Shown: positions 17,608 through 26,987, counted from the first letter of the stretch. The stretch is DNA of 64,000 bases from Cyclobacterium sp. SYSU L10401 (GCF_010993705.1 NZ_WOFO01000003.1:641733-705732), one strand, 5' to 3'. Numbers and translations are program-made. The notes: generated from the sequence alone by a model not told the origin.

Positions 17608-18576
17608 ATGGAAAAAACACTCGATACAAAATATACTTATACAGAAAAGAAAGACACCCGTTCCGGATTTGGTGACGGTTTTCTTGAGCTTGGCAGAAAA
17701 AACAAAAATGTGGTCGGTTTGTGTGCCGATCTCATCGGTTCTCTCAAAATGGGTGCCTTTCAAAAGGAATTCCCGGACCGGTTTTTTCAGGTGGGCATTT
17801 CAGAAGCCAACATGATGGGCCTGGCAGCAGGTATGACCATAGGCGGCAAAATACCATTTACCGGTACCTTTGCCAATTTTTCTACGGGACGTGTATATGA
17901 CCAGATCAGGCAATCTATTGCCTATTCTGAAAAGAATGTGAAAATTTGTGCCTCTCATGCGGGTCTTACCCTGGGTGAAGACGGTGCCACCCACCAGATC
18001 CTGGAGGATGTGGGCATGATGAAAATGCTGCCTAATATGACGGTGATCAACCCTTGTGATTATAACCAGACCAAGGCAGCCACATTGGCCATAGCAGACC
18101 ACGAAGGCCCCGTGTACCTTCGCTTTGGCAGGCCCAGCTGGCCAATATTCACCCCAGCGGATCAGCCATTCGAAATCGGTAAGGCCTGGAAAATGATCGA
18201 CGGAAAGGACGTTTCCCTTTTTGCAACCGGCCACCTGGTATGGGAAGCTGTCGTAGCCGAAGCCATGTTGAGAGAAGAAGGTATTTCCGTGGAATTGATC
18301 AATATCCACACCATCAAACCTTTGGACACAGCGGCAATTCTTGCCTCCGTGGCCAAAACCGGCTGTGCAGTGACGGCCGAAGAGCATCAGCTTAATGGAG
18401 GTTTGGGTGACAGCGTTGCTCAAACCCTGATCCGAAACAACCCGGCCCCTCAGGAATTTGTCGGTGTAGATGACTCCTTCGGCGAATCAGGCAAACCAGT
18501 GGACCTACTGGAAAAATATGGATTGAATGCGGAAAACATTGTAAAGGCGGTGAAGAAAGCCATTGCCAGGAAATAA
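17608..18576 (+). CDS. Transketolase, C-terminal subunit
   Basis: The 322-residue protein carries the pyrimidine-binding domain (RSGFGDGFLELG; catalytic Glu in FQVGISEANMMGLAAG; phenyl-pocket segment ASHAGLTLGEDGATHQ) and the C-terminal transketolase domain (about 195-322). It complements the N-terminal subunit upstream. The ATG at 17608 is preceded by a purine-rich stretch. A strong terminator follows, closing a likely bcp-tktN-tktC transcript. Confidence 0.93.
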   Translation: MEKTLDTKYTYTEKKDTRSGFGDGFLELGRKNKNVVGLCADLIGSLKMGAFQKEFPDRFFQVGISEANMMGLAAGMTIGGKIPFTGTFANFSTGRVYDQIRQSIAYSEKNVKICASHAGLTLGEDGATHQILEDVGMMKMLPNMTVINPCDYNQTKAATLAIADHEGPVYLRFGRPSWPIFTPADQPFEIGKAWKMIDGKDVSLFATGHLVWEAVVAEAMLREEGISVELINIHTIKPLDTAAILASVAKTGCAVTAEEHQLNGGLGDSVAQTLIRNNPAPQEFVGVDDSFGESGKPVDLLEKYGLNAENIVKAVKKAIARK

Positions 18577-18598
18577 TCATACATGCCAACCAGGTTAA

Positions 18599-18631
18599 AG
18601 GCGGAAAAAGAAAACTTTTTCCGCTTTTTTT
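18599..18631 (+). terminator. Terminator after the transketolase genes
   Basis: Perfect stem GCGGAAAAAG/CTTTTTCCGC with an AAAA loop and a T7 tail, 23 bases past the stop codon. Confidence 0.95.
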
Positions 18632-18700
18632 ATGGAGACAGAAATTAGGTTAATATACAGGAAACAATTATTTTTAACGCTACTCCCTCGGCCCCATACC

Positions 18701-19639
18701 ATGCAAGTATCCTACTTACCCTTTTCGAAAATCCTTTTTTTCTTTTCATTGCTGTTCATTTTCATGATGGAGTTGAAAGCACAGACCCTTACTTTTGAAG
18801 AACAGGAAGATGGCTGGCTTTTACTGGACGATGGAAAGCCACGGTATTTTTACCAAACGGCGACCAAGTCCCTTGATGGAAAATACCCCAGGGCAAATTA
18901 CATTCATCCTTTATACAATACAGATGGTGAGGTGGTGACGGAGGATTTTCCGGCCGACCACCCGCATCACCGTGGAATATTCTGGACCTGGCATCAGCTT
19001 TGGGTAGGGGATCAAAGAGCAGCAGACCCCTGGATCTGCGAAGATATCATATGGGAGGTCAAAAATGTAAAAACCCAAACCAACCCAAACGGTTCGGCTA
19101 GCCTGGAAGCCAGGGTCATTTGGAAAGGCACAGGAACCGTCAAAAAAAACATCCTGGAAGAAACTTTAATCATCAGCTACCAGCGAATCTCTTCAAGGGC
19201 CTTTAAACTCGCTTTTGACATTACTTTAAAGCCTTTACTCTCCGATGTACGATTGGGAGGATCCGAAGACCCCAAAGGGTATGGCGGGTTCTCTCCCAGG
19301 ATCAAATTGTCCGAAAATGTAGGATTTTTTGATGAAAATGGAGCGGTGGTACCACAGGAGTTGGCTGTCCAGGCAGGCCCATGGATCAATGTTACCAGAG
19401 AAAAAGCTGAAGATCCTGGCGTGGTCATCATGGGAGAACCTGACAGGCTTCCCTCCTACCAGGGTTGGATATTAAGATCGGAAAACAGCATGCAAAACAT
19501 GGCATTCCCTGGAAGTGAAGCCCTTCTGCTGAGCAAAAAGGCTCCTCATTTAAGGTTCAAAAATCAATTATTGGTACACCAGGGCATGGAAAAACAAGAA
19601 ATCGCCAATCAATACCGGATCTTTAGAAACCAACCCTGA
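18701..19639 (+). CDS. DUF6807 (PmoA-like) secreted protein
   Basis: From the ATG at 18701 the protein is 312 residues with a signal peptide (hydrophobic about 10-28, cleavage near LKA/Q). An upstream in-frame ATG at 18632 would add a charged extension before the signal and overlaps the terminator T tract, so it is less likely. The body shows the DUF6807 hallmarks: YIHPLYNTDGE, a His-rich DHPHHRGIFWTWHQL, and a late PSYQGWILR. Despite the historical name PmoA-like, no oxygenase role is shown; members often sit in carbohydrate-use loci of Bacteroidota. Function unknown. Confidence 0.82.
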   Translation: MQVSYLPFSKILFFFSLLFIFMMELKAQTLTFEEQEDGWLLLDDGKPRYFYQTATKSLDGKYPRANYIHPLYNTDGEVVTEDFPADHPHHRGIFWTWHQLWVGDQRAADPWICEDIIWEVKNVKTQTNPNGSASLEARVIWKGTGTVKKNILEETLIISYQRISSRAFKLAFDITLKPLLSDVRLGGSEDPKGYGGFSPRIKLSENVGFFDENGAVVPQELAVQAGPWINVTREKAEDPGVVIMGEPDRLPSYQGWILRSENSMQNMAFPGSEALLLSKKAPHLRFKNQLLVHQGMEKQEIANQYRIFRNQP

Positions 19640-19813
19640 ATTACTTTAACATTTTCATTTCATGTTGTAGAGCCATTCATCAGCTAAACCAAAGGTGATG
19701 ACGCCAATATATCCCTCCATTACAACCCGGACTATGCATTAGGAATCGTAATGGATAGGCTAATGCATACTTCGGGTTCAAAGGACGGCACCCTGTTATG
19801 CCCCGGTTTTGGA
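19640..19813. other. Gap with a coding-like fragment
   Basis: From about 19691 one plus-strand frame reads GDDANISLHYNPDYALG, then IVMDRLMHTSGSKDGTLL and a TAA before 19820. It has no start codon or ribosome binding site and I cannot name it. It may be the tail of a lost gene, or chance. Confidence 0.25.
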
Positions 19814-19847
19814 TAAAAAAAAGGCAATGATCAGAGACCATTGCCTT
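19814..19847 (-). terminator. Terminator of the PepSY-like gene
   Basis: Perfect 9-bp stem AAGGCAATG/CATTGCCTT, followed on the minus strand by a run of T (19820-19814). It lies 50 bases past the stop codon of the gene at 19899-20216. Confidence 0.9.
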
Positions 19848-19898
19848 AGAGTTGGTTAATTGTTTCAAAAATTGGGTTAAAAGCTTATTTAGCTGGTT

Positions 19899-20216
19899 CT
19901 ACTTCTTCTTTTCATTCACTTCTTTACCCATGGCATCATATTTCTTCTTCACTTCTCCTTCAGGAGTTTCGCCTTCGAATTTTACCATGTAAAAAACCAC
20001 AGCTTCTTCCATTACCTGATGAGCTTCCTTGATTGTGAGATCTTTGACAGCCTCATCATTTTGAATGGCTTCTTTTACCTTTTCCGGAAGGCTTTCAGGA
20101 TCAATTTTTGTAGTCTCCTGAATCATTACCTGATCTGCAGATTTCACTGTCTCGGCATTGATTCCGGCAAAGGCCAGAACACTCATTGCGGCAAGGGATA
20201 ACATTAACTTTTTCAT
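19899..20216 (-). CDS. Small secreted PepSY-like protein
   Basis: The 105-residue product has a signal peptide (MKKLMLSLAAMSVLAFAGINA) and a mature part of about 80 charged residues with the pattern SLPEKVKEAI...VKDLTIKEAHQV...FYMVKFEGE...KYDAMGKEV. This fits the PepSY-like/putative beta-lactamase-inhibitor-like small periplasmic proteins frequent in Bacteroidota. The role is unknown; such proteins may bind or inhibit other periplasmic proteins. It is a single gene with its own terminator. Confidence 0.75.
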   Translation of the reverse strand: MKKLMLSLAAMSVLAFAGINAETVKSADQVMIQETTKIDPESLPEKVKEAIQNDEAVKDLTIKEAHQVMEEAVVFYMVKFEGETPEGEVKKKYDAMGKEVNEKKK

Positions 20217-20701
20217 AACATTTTTAATTTATGGTGTTAAATAATAGTTGGTTGAAAACAATACTATTTAAATATTATTTTCAATTATACTTATCCAAAT
20301 GTTATGCCGAATTAATTTAAAGTTTTTAATTTATATAAAAACAGGCTTTAAAGGTTACCTACCCCATTAATTCAGGTTAAAGCGCACCGCCAAGAAATCT
20401 TGACCCCGTAAATAGCTCGTCAAAATGTGTGGATTAATTACCACAACCTGTAAATGATTGCAAGCATAAAACTCCCTGAGGTCAATAATTTTTTGGTGCG
20501 TCAAGTCATAATATTGACCAGAAATACCCCTTTTTTGGTAGGAAATGGTAGAAAAAGCGGTAAATAATATCCCAAGTCGATTGGCCAGGGCAGCCAAATA
20601 ATACTACAGCCTTCAGGTAATTTTCTCGGGAGGGACACCCTACCGAAAAAACAGGCTATAGATTTAATGGAAGAGCTCTCCTGTCTTTCCTGGGAAAGCC
20701 T
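20217..20701. other. Gap with a possible minus-strand gene remnant
   Basis: A minus-strand frame of 76 codons (20597-20367) ends in LRGQDFLAVRFNLN, a Phe-rich end reminiscent of outer-membrane beta-barrels, but it has no signal peptide and no recognisable family. I would treat it as a possible remnant. The rest is AT-rich upstream DNA of the small secreted gene and of argS. Confidence 0.3.
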
Positions 20702-20709
20702 TATATTTG
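20702..20709 (+). promoter_or_regulatory. Likely -7 box of the argS promoter
   Basis: TATATTTG fits the Bacteroidota -7 consensus TAnnTTTG exactly, 21 bases before the argS start. No clear -33 TTTG is seen at the usual distance. Confidence 0.5.
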
Positions 20710-20730
20710 CGCCTCAATAAATTTGACCTT

Positions 20731-22530
20731 ATGATAAGTATGGATATCCAGCAAACCATTACAAAAACCATAGCCGGTGCATTCCGGGATTTATTTGATC
20801 ATGCGGTGGATCCGGATAGTCTTGCCTTGCAACCTACCCGAAAGGAGTTTGAAGGTACCTATACATTTGTCATCTTTCCTTTTTTAAAGATCACCAAAAG
20901 CACCCCGGAAGCCAGTGGGGAGAAGCTTGGTGCTTATTTACAGAAAAACCTTCCCGAAGTAAGCACATTTAACGTGGTGAAAGGGTTTTTAAACATCTCG
21001 CTCTCCTCTTCGTATTGGATGAATTTGTTTCAGCAATTGTATGAAGCAAAGGATCATGGTCGATTTCCTTCCAAAGGTAAAAAGGTCATGGTTGAATACA
21101 GTTCGCCCAACACCAACAAACCCCTTCACCTGGGACACCTTAGAAATAATTTCCTGGGTTTTGCCGTTTCCCTTATCCTGGAGGCCTATGGTTATGAGGT
21201 AATCAAATCCAATCTGGTAAATGACCGGGGAATCCATATATGCAAGTCCATGGTAGCCTATGAAAAATTGGGTAAGGGAGAGACTCCGGAATCTTCAGGA
21301 CTGAAAGGGGATCACCTGGTGGGTAAATACTATGTCCTTTTTGATCAGGAATACAAAAAACAAATCAGGGCACTTACCGAATCCGGTTTAGAAGAAGCCG
21401 CAGCCAAAAAGTCTGCCCCCTGGATGAAGGAAGCGCAGGACATGCTCGTGCGCTGGGAAGCGGGAGATGCTGCCACCATTGATTTGTGGAAAAAACTAAA
21501 CGGTTGGGTTTACCAGGGCTTTGAAGAAACCTATCGGAAGATGGGAGTAGATTTTGATCAATACTATTACGAGTCCGACACCTACCTATTGGGAAAGGAC
21601 ATTGTTGCCGAAGGGTTAAAAAAAGGCGTATTTTTCAAAAAAGAAAATGGTTCCGTATGGGCTGACCTCAGTGAGGAAGGCCTCGATGAAAAATTGGTTT
21701 TGCGGGCCGACGGAACATCTGTCTACATGACACAGGATATGGGAACGGCAGATTTGAAATACAAGGACCACCACATTGAAAAATCCGTTTATGTGGTGGG
21801 CAACGAGCAGGATTATCATTTTGAAGTTTTGTTTAAGATCATGCGGAAGCTCGGCAGGCCTTATGGAAATGGCCTTTACCACCTTTCCTATGGCATGGTG
21901 GATTTACCTACAGGCAAAATGAAATCCAGGGAAGGTACCGTAGTGGATGCCGACGACCTTATGGCCGAAATGGTGGCAACAGCCCGGGAGCATACGCAGG
22001 AATTGGGGAAAATTGAAGGATTTAGCCAGGAAGAAGCCGAAGCACTTTATGAAATTTTGGGATTGGGAGCCTTAAAATATTTCCTATTAAAAGTCGATCC
22101 CAAAAAAAGGATGTTGTTCAACCCACAGGAATCCATAGAATTTCAGGGCAATACAGGGCCTTTTATCCAGTATACCCATGCCCGGATTGCGGCTATCCTG
22201 AGAAAGGCTGCACAAATTGATCTGGATTATTCCCCTGCCCAATTTCAAGGCTATGCTACATTGGAGAAAGCCGAAGAAAGTTTGATTTATCAATTGGATG
22301 ATTACAGCAACAAGGTCCATTTGGCTGCTGAAGAACTGTCACCGGCGGTCATCGCTCAATATTTATTTGATTTGGCCAAAGAATATAACCGCTTTTATGC
22401 AGAACTCCCTATATTTAGTGAAACCAAAGCAGCAGTGCAGGCTTTTAGAGTAGGCTTATCCGCTCAGGTAGCCAAAACAATTAAGTCGGGCATGGGTTTG
22501 TTAGGTATCGTTGTACCCCAAAAAATGTAA
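20731..22530 (+). CDS. argS: Arginyl-tRNA synthetase
   Basis: From the ATG at 20731 the product is 599 residues (an ATG at 20740 is an equal alternative). Domains follow ArgRS: an N-terminal additional domain (Arg_tRNA_synt_N, about 1-110), the class I catalytic core with the HIGH motif HLGH in SPNTNKPLHLGHLRNN, a KMSKS-like GKMKSREGTVV, and a C-terminal DALR anticodon-binding domain (about 475-599). It charges tRNA-Arg with arginine in the cytoplasm. The glutathione peroxidase gene starts two bases after its stop. Confidence 0.96.
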   Translation: MISMDIQQTITKTIAGAFRDLFDHAVDPDSLALQPTRKEFEGTYTFVIFPFLKITKSTPEASGEKLGAYLQKNLPEVSTFNVVKGFLNISLSSSYWMNLFQQLYEAKDHGRFPSKGKKVMVEYSSPNTNKPLHLGHLRNNFLGFAVSLILEAYGYEVIKSNLVNDRGIHICKSMVAYEKLGKGETPESSGLKGDHLVGKYYVLFDQEYKKQIRALTESGLEEAAAKKSAPWMKEAQDMLVRWEAGDAATIDLWKKLNGWVYQGFEETYRKMGVDFDQYYYESDTYLLGKDIVAEGLKKGVFFKKENGSVWADLSEEGLDEKLVLRADGTSVYMTQDMGTADLKYKDHHIEKSVYVVGNEQDYHFEVLFKIMRKLGRPYGNGLYHLSYGMVDLPTGKMKSREGTVVDADDLMAEMVATAREHTQELGKIEGFSQEEAEALYEILGLGALKYFLLKVDPKKRMLFNPQESIEFQGNTGPFIQYTHARIAAILRKAAQIDLDYSPAQFQGYATLEKAEESLIYQLDDYSNKVHLAAEELSPAVIAQYLFDLAKEYNRFYAELPIFSETKAAVQAFRVGLSAQVAKTIKSGMGLLGIVVPQKM

Positions 22531-22532
22531 CT

Positions 22533-23138
22533 ATGAAAATTTTACTCAGTTTTACCGCTTTAGCCTTACTGGCTTTCCAGTCCCCCCAATCCAATAGACA
22601 GGAATTTCCTATGGAAAACAACGACCTGGAATTGGTTTCAAATGAAGATTATATGAATATACAAGAAAATTTTTATGATTTTACCATGAATGATATTGAT
22701 GGTAATCCGGTTGATTTTTCTGCTTTTAAGGGCAAGAAGCTTTTAATCGTCAATGTGGCATCAAAATGTGGTTATACCCCGCAGTACGCAGAATTACAGG
22801 AACTTTATGAAGCTTATAAAGACCAAATTACAATTTTGGCTTTTCCTGCAAATAATTTCGGAGGCCAGGAACCGGGAACGAATGAGGATATCAAGTCCTT
22901 CTGCTCTGAAAACTATGGAGTTACCTTTCCGATGTTCGAAAAAATATCTGTCAAGGGAGTAGACAAGCATCCCTTATACCGCTGGCTTTCTGACAAAAAC
23001 CTGAACGGATGGAACAATACAGAGCCTTCCTGGAATTTTTGTAAATACTTTATCAACGAAAAAGGAGAGCTGGTTAAGTTTTTTCCTTCTTCCGTCAAAC
23101 CAATGGATGAGGAAATCATTGCTTTGATCAAGGCCTGA
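22533..23138 (+). CDS. Glutathione peroxidase-family thiol peroxidase, exported
   Basis: The 201-residue protein has an N-terminal hydrophobic segment (ILLSFTALALLAF) that may export it, then the GPx fold: NVASKCGYT with the peroxidatic Cys79, FPANNFGGQEPG with the Gln, and WNFCKYF with the Trp-Asn pair. The active-site residue is Cys (TGT), not selenocysteine. Bacterial GPx-like enzymes of this kind generally use thioredoxin rather than glutathione. It is translationally close to argS (2-bp gap). A weak hairpin follows at 23173-23200 (GGCAAATTTCC/GGGAATTTGCC). Confidence 0.9.
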   Translation: MKILLSFTALALLAFQSPQSNRQEFPMENNDLELVSNEDYMNIQENFYDFTMNDIDGNPVDFSAFKGKKLLIVNVASKCGYTPQYAELQELYEAYKDQITILAFPANNFGGQEPGTNEDIKSFCSENYGVTFPMFEKISVKGVDKHPLYRWLSDKNLNGWNNTEPSWNFCKYFINEKGELVKFFPSSVKPMDEEIIALIKA

Positions 23139-23212
23139 AATCTTGTTTATAGGTTGATGGTCTGAAACCAGGGGCAAATTTCCTAGGGAGGGAATTTGCC
23201 TCGTTCATTTAT

Positions 23213-24142
23213 TTGTTTAAAATTATTCTTCAGCTCTTGAGTATTATCAACAAAAGACAGGCATGGGTTCATGCCATGAGATTGAGAACTTTGCCCTTAG
23301 CCCTATCAAGTATTTTGATGGGAACTGTCATTGCCTTTCAAACCTCCGGTATCAAATGGTCTGTTTTTGTACTTGCTGCCCTCACCACTACCCTTTTGCA
23401 GGTCTTGTCGAATCTGGCTAATGACTATGGAGACAGCATTAATGGGGCGGACCACGCAGGTAGAAAAGGCCCGGTAAGGGCAGTACAGTCAGGTATCATT
23501 TCCCTCTCTGAGATGAAATCAGCCATGATGATTTTTGCCATGCTGTCTTTTATCTCTGGTGTAAGCTTGTTGCTTATTGCATTAGAGGAACCATTGAAGT
23601 TTTTGCTATTTTTGGGAATAGGAATACTGGCCATTTGGGCGGCTATTTCCTACACTTCCGGAAGCAAACCCTATGGCTATGCTGGTTTTGGAGATTTGGC
23701 TGTATTTGTCTTTTTTGGTTGGGTAGGTGTCATGGGTACTTACTATCTGCATACCCAAACATTTGACTCCATGTTGTGGCTGCCCGCATCTGCCGTGGGT
23801 TTATTGAGTACTGCGGTACTTAACATCAATAATATCCGGGACATACAATCAGACAAAGCGGCAGGCAAACGTTCGGTACCTGTAAGAATAGGAAAAAATG
23901 CCGCCACAAATTACCATTGGTTTTTATTGGTTTCAGCCCTGATCCTTTTTATTGTATTCATATTAATGGAAAAAGCATGGGGGGGGTTATTTTACCTCCT
24001 GGCCACACCACTGATATTAAAAACAGGTTGGGCCCTGGGAAAATTTGATTCTCCGGAGAAACTGGATCCTTACCTGAAAATCATGGCCGTTTCCACTTTT
24101 TTATGTGTTTTGTTTTTTGGTTTGGGCTGGTTGATTTTTTAA
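23213..24142 (+). CDS. menA: 1,4-dihydroxy-2-naphthoate polyprenyltransferase (UbiA family)
   Basis: About 300 residues with roughly eight or nine membrane segments. Both Asp-rich prenyl-diphosphate motifs are present: NDYGDSINGAD with the MenA-type continuation GRKGPVRAVQSG, and NNIRDIQSDKAAGKRSVPVRIG. The family also shows RLRTLPLALSSI near the start, as here. It attaches the isoprenoid tail to DHNA, the membrane step of menaquinone synthesis. The start is uncertain: TTG at 23213 or TTG at 23237; an ATG at 23276 would remove conserved residues. Confidence 0.92.
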   Translation: MFKIILQLLSIINKRQAWVHAMRLRTLPLALSSILMGTVIAFQTSGIKWSVFVLAALTTTLLQVLSNLANDYGDSINGADHAGRKGPVRAVQSGIISLSEMKSAMMIFAMLSFISGVSLLLIALEEPLKFLLFLGIGILAIWAAISYTSGSKPYGYAGFGDLAVFVFFGWVGVMGTYYLHTQTFDSMLWLPASAVGLLSTAVLNINNIRDIQSDKAAGKRSVPVRIGKNAATNYHWFLLVSALILFIVFILMEKAWGGLFYLLATPLILKTGWALGKFDSPEKLDPYLKIMAVSTFLCVLFFGLGWLIF

Positions 24143-24223
24143 ACAAATTGAGGATTTACTACCTATTCTGTTGATATTTTTGTAGTTTCCCTGCATTATA
24201 AACTTAAATAGTTCGAAGCAAAG

Positions 24224-25075
24224 ATGAAAAGCATTTTAGTACCTTATGATTTTTCGGAAGAAGCAGAAAATGCCTTCCAGTTGGCACAGGAATTAGCTGC
24301 CAAAGCTTCCTGCAAGTTGAAATTGGTTCATGTCATCGAAATTCCTACCGCCCAACATTTTAATACTATGGGTGAAATCAACATGGAAGATAATTTCATT
24401 GACAGGATTTATATGGTGGATTTGGTAGATAAAAGAAAGGAACAGTTTAAAAAACTGGAAGAAACGCATGCCGTAAAACCTTATCAATTCAGTACCAACC
24501 TGTTATTTGGCAATCCTTATGCAGGCATATCCAGCGAAATCACCGAAGTCAAGGCGGATCTGGTCATTATGGGCTCAAAAGGATCCAGTGGCCTGGAAGA
24601 ACTGTTGATAGGCTCGAATACTGAGAAGGTGGTCAGGCATTCCTCCTGTCCTGTGATCACGGTGAAAAGTCCTCTGAAAGCAGAAGATTTAAAAGTTATC
24701 GTATTTGCGAGCGATTTCAGCGAAGACAGCAAAAAGGTCATGAAGCAACTCAAGGATTTTCAAGAGCTTCTGGAGGCTGAAATCAGGTTGGTCAAAATCA
24801 ATACCCCAAACTCATTCGAGAAATCTAAAATCTCATTTGAGAAAATAAATGGATTTGTAAAAGCCAATAAACTGACAAATGTTCAGATTGACATCTACAA
24901 TGCCGATACCGAGGAGGAAGGAATCATTGAGTTTGCAGATGAAATCAATGCAGACCTGATTGCCATGGCTACCCATGGGAGAACAGGGTTTCTACACCTT
25001 CTCAGCGGAAGCATTGCAGAAGATGTGGTCAATAGCGCCAAAAGGCCTGTATGGACCATGAAGTTTAAAAAGTAA
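24224..25075 (+). CDS. Universal stress protein, tandem UspA domains
   Basis: The 283-residue protein has two Usp domains (about 1-147 and 153-283). Each carries the ATP-binding pattern G-x2-G-x9-G-(S/T): GSKGSSGLEELLIGSN and THGRTGFLHLLSGS. Tandem Usps are common in Bacteroidota and act in stress survival in the cytoplasm. A -7-like TATTTTTG lies at 24175-24182. The yciH gene starts 10 bases downstream, so the two are probably co-transcribed up to the terminator at 25430. Confidence 0.92.
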   Translation: MKSILVPYDFSEEAENAFQLAQELAAKASCKLKLVHVIEIPTAQHFNTMGEINMEDNFIDRIYMVDLVDKRKEQFKKLEETHAVKPYQFSTNLLFGNPYAGISSEITEVKADLVIMGSKGSSGLEELLIGSNTEKVVRHSSCPVITVKSPLKAEDLKVIVFASDFSEDSKKVMKQLKDFQELLEAEIRLVKINTPNSFEKSKISFEKINGFVKANKLTNVQIDIYNADTEEEGIIEFADEINADLIAMATHGRTGFLHLLSGSIAEDVVNSAKRPVWTMKFKK

Positions 25076-25085
25076 AAGCGGATTT

Positions 25086-25442
25086 ATGGGTAGAAAAAAA
25101 GACAATGACTGGAAAAAAAGGGATGGGGTGGTGTATTCTACCGCAGAAAATTTTGATTATGACGAAAATGACTCCGAATCAGGTGAAACTCTTCCACCCA
25201 AACAGCAACATTTAAAAGTGATGTTGGATAAAAAGTCAAGAGGTGGGAAACAAGTCACTTTGGTTACTGGTTTTATCGGTAATGAAGAAGATCTGAAATC
25301 TTTGGGAAAAGCCCTGAAAACAAAATGTGGTGTTGGAGGGAATACCAAAGCAGGAGAAATCATTATTCAGGGTGATCAGAGGGAAAAAGTGCTGGAGCAT
25401 TTAATTCAGGAAGGATACAAAGCAAAAAAATCCGGAGGCTAA
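25086..25442 (+). CDS. SUI1/eIF1-like translation factor YciH
   Basis: The 118-residue protein has a charged N-terminal tail (1-45) and a SUI1 domain (about 48-115) with RGGKQVTLVTGFIG, LGKALKTKCGVGGNTK and EIIIQGDQREKVLEHL. Bacterial YciH resembles eIF1 and may monitor initiation complexes on the 30S subunit. Normal length. The stop codon lies in the loop of the following terminator. Confidence 0.92.
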   Translation: MGRKKDNDWKKRDGVVYSTAENFDYDENDSESGETLPPKQQHLKVMLDKKSRGGKQVTLVTGFIGNEEDLKSLGKALKTKCGVGGNTKAGEIIIQGDQREKVLEHLIQEGYKAKKSGG

Positions 25443-25462
25443 ATGTCTCCGGATTTTTTTTT
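25430..25462 (+). terminator. Terminator overlapping the yciH stop codon
   Basis: Stem ATCCGGAG/CTCCGGAT, 9-nt loop holding the TAA, then eight or nine T. Confidence 0.95.
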
Positions 25463-25667
25463 GCCCTCACCAACAATAACCCCGTATATTTTTAACCCCC
25501 GGATAGCAGAAGTTTACCGACCACTTTTTACAGTTGGACGAATTTTTTCCAGGATAATAAAGAATACCACTACCTTCATATCATCATATTTTTACTACCG
25601 GCAAATCCGGTAAAGTTTGGAAGTTCGTATGTACTTCTAAAATTAACAGCAAAAAATAACAGCAGCA

Positions 25668-26912
25668 ATGGGACAGTTCAGATTATTAAGCTTCAGTACA
25701 AAAGTGACAACGAAAGAAGATTTTAACTTCTACCTGGATCTTGAAGAAACTAAAAAACTACTCCTTCAGTTAAAACACTGGCCGACCATAAAAGAAGCCC
25801 TGGTCTTGTCCGTTCCTGAAAGGACAGAAATCCTGTATTACAGTTCAGAAGTCCTGGATGATGCGATTTATTCCGCCATTGTAGCGATTAAGGCGAAGGA
25901 CAACTTCCCTGCCGCTAACTTATTTCAGCATAGCTGTAATGAGGAAAGGTCACTGACCCATCTCTCCGAGCTCTGTTTTGGTGTTCAGTCTTCCACCTAC
26001 GGATCGGTCCCCCTCTTTCCCCATTTTGTTGCGGCATTTTCTACCGCTTCTCAATGTGGCATGACTGGTGATTTATTGGAACAATGGTGGAATCACCTGG
26101 TAAGTACAAATAATGCCATTAAAAATGAAGTGAGTTTTCAATTTCCCAATTTTTCGATCTCCTATACAGTCACAGACATGGTTACGGAATTGATAAGAAA
26201 AGTGAAAACTCCGAAAATCGCCATCGTCGGTTTCAATGCCCTGGGCAAACGGGTCTACCAAAACCTCACCCAAAAGGGATTCAACAAAATAACCATTGTA
26301 GAAAGCAGCATCACTTCTTTTTCAACCTTACAAGGTGAGGAATTGAAAAATTTCATCTTTGAGCCATTTGATCAAACGAAAAATGTGCTTCAGGAAAATG
26401 ATATCGTGATTTCCACACTGGAAGATCTGGAGCCGGTATTTTCTCAAGAACTGGAAACACCAGATCTTTCCTCCCCAAAAGTATTGATAGACCTGTCTTT
26501 AAAAGGAGATTTCCTGGCTTGGTTAAACCATCATGAATTGGTGATTTCTTTCGAGCTGGCAGATATCTATCAGATAATTGAAAATAAAATGGACATCAAT
26601 AAAAGGTGGTTAAAGAAAGCAAAACCCCTTATTGCTCAAAGGAATGCGGTATTTTTTGATTGGATGGATAAAAAAAAAGGTTTGAATATGCTAGATCAAG
26701 CCAATGACTTACTTAATAAGCACTCCTTCGGAGATCAATATTTTACCAAAGTCATGAATAATGACAACCTTAAGGTCAAAAAAAGCTTGACCAGCAGCCT
26801 GATGAATAAACAGCTTTTGAAAAAGTCAATTGAAAAAATCAGAAGTGCTTCTCCTTATAAAGACATGATCAATTATGAAAGAATGGTAAACGATTTTTAT
26901 TTATACAATTAA
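25668..26912 (+). CDS. Glutamyl-tRNA-reductase-like protein lacking the catalytic cysteine
   Basis: The 414-residue protein follows HemA domain order. In the N-terminal domain the segment LVLSVPERTEILYYS (45-59) matches the family's LVLSTCNRTEIY, but the nucleophilic Cys and following Asn are Pro50 and Glu51. LCFGVQSSTYGSVPLF stands where family members have a G.DS...GE.QI segment. A dinucleotide-binding motif VGFNALGKRVYQNL (about 187-200) follows, and the C-terminal helical part ends ERMVNDFYLYN. GluTR makes glutamate-1-semialdehyde from Glu-tRNA for heme. Without the Cys thioester this protein is unlikely to do that reaction; it may bind tRNA or NADPH, or regulate the true enzyme. It stands alone between two terminators. 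Confidence 0.7.
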   Translation: MGQFRLLSFSTKVTTKEDFNFYLDLEETKKLLLQLKHWPTIKEALVLSVPERTEILYYSSEVLDDAIYSAIVAIKAKDNFPAANLFQHSCNEERSLTHLSELCFGVQSSTYGSVPLFPHFVAAFSTASQCGMTGDLLEQWWNHLVSTNNAIKNEVSFQFPNFSISYTVTDMVTELIRKVKTPKIAIVGFNALGKRVYQNLTQKGFNKITIVESSITSFSTLQGEELKNFIFEPFDQTKNVLQENDIVISTLEDLEPVFSQELETPDLSSPKVLIDLSLKGDFLAWLNHHELVISFELADIYQIIENKMDINKRWLKKAKPLIAQRNAVFFDWMDKKKGLNMLDQANDLLNKHSFGDQYFTKVMNNDNLKVKKSLTSSLMNKQLLKKSIEKIRSASPYKDMINYERMVNDFYLYN

Positions 26913-26987
26913 TTTTTGTCAATGATTTTTTCAACCTATTAAGCTAAAATATAAAGAAGTTTTTTGGTTAAGTTGGTTTATTGTTTC

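Noticed and set aside
17800..18423. 207-codon minus-strand frame opposite the transketolase C-terminal subunit
   Set aside because: It lies wholly inside a strongly conserved gene and its translation is Gly/His-rich without any known pattern.
16721..18576. Transketolase broken by a frameshift
   Set aside because: The two parts have separate starts and stops with a 35-bp gap, each complete at domain borders; split transketolases are a normal form.
22750..22800. Selenocysteine in the glutathione peroxidase
   Set aside because: The active-site codon is TGT (Cys79), not TGA.
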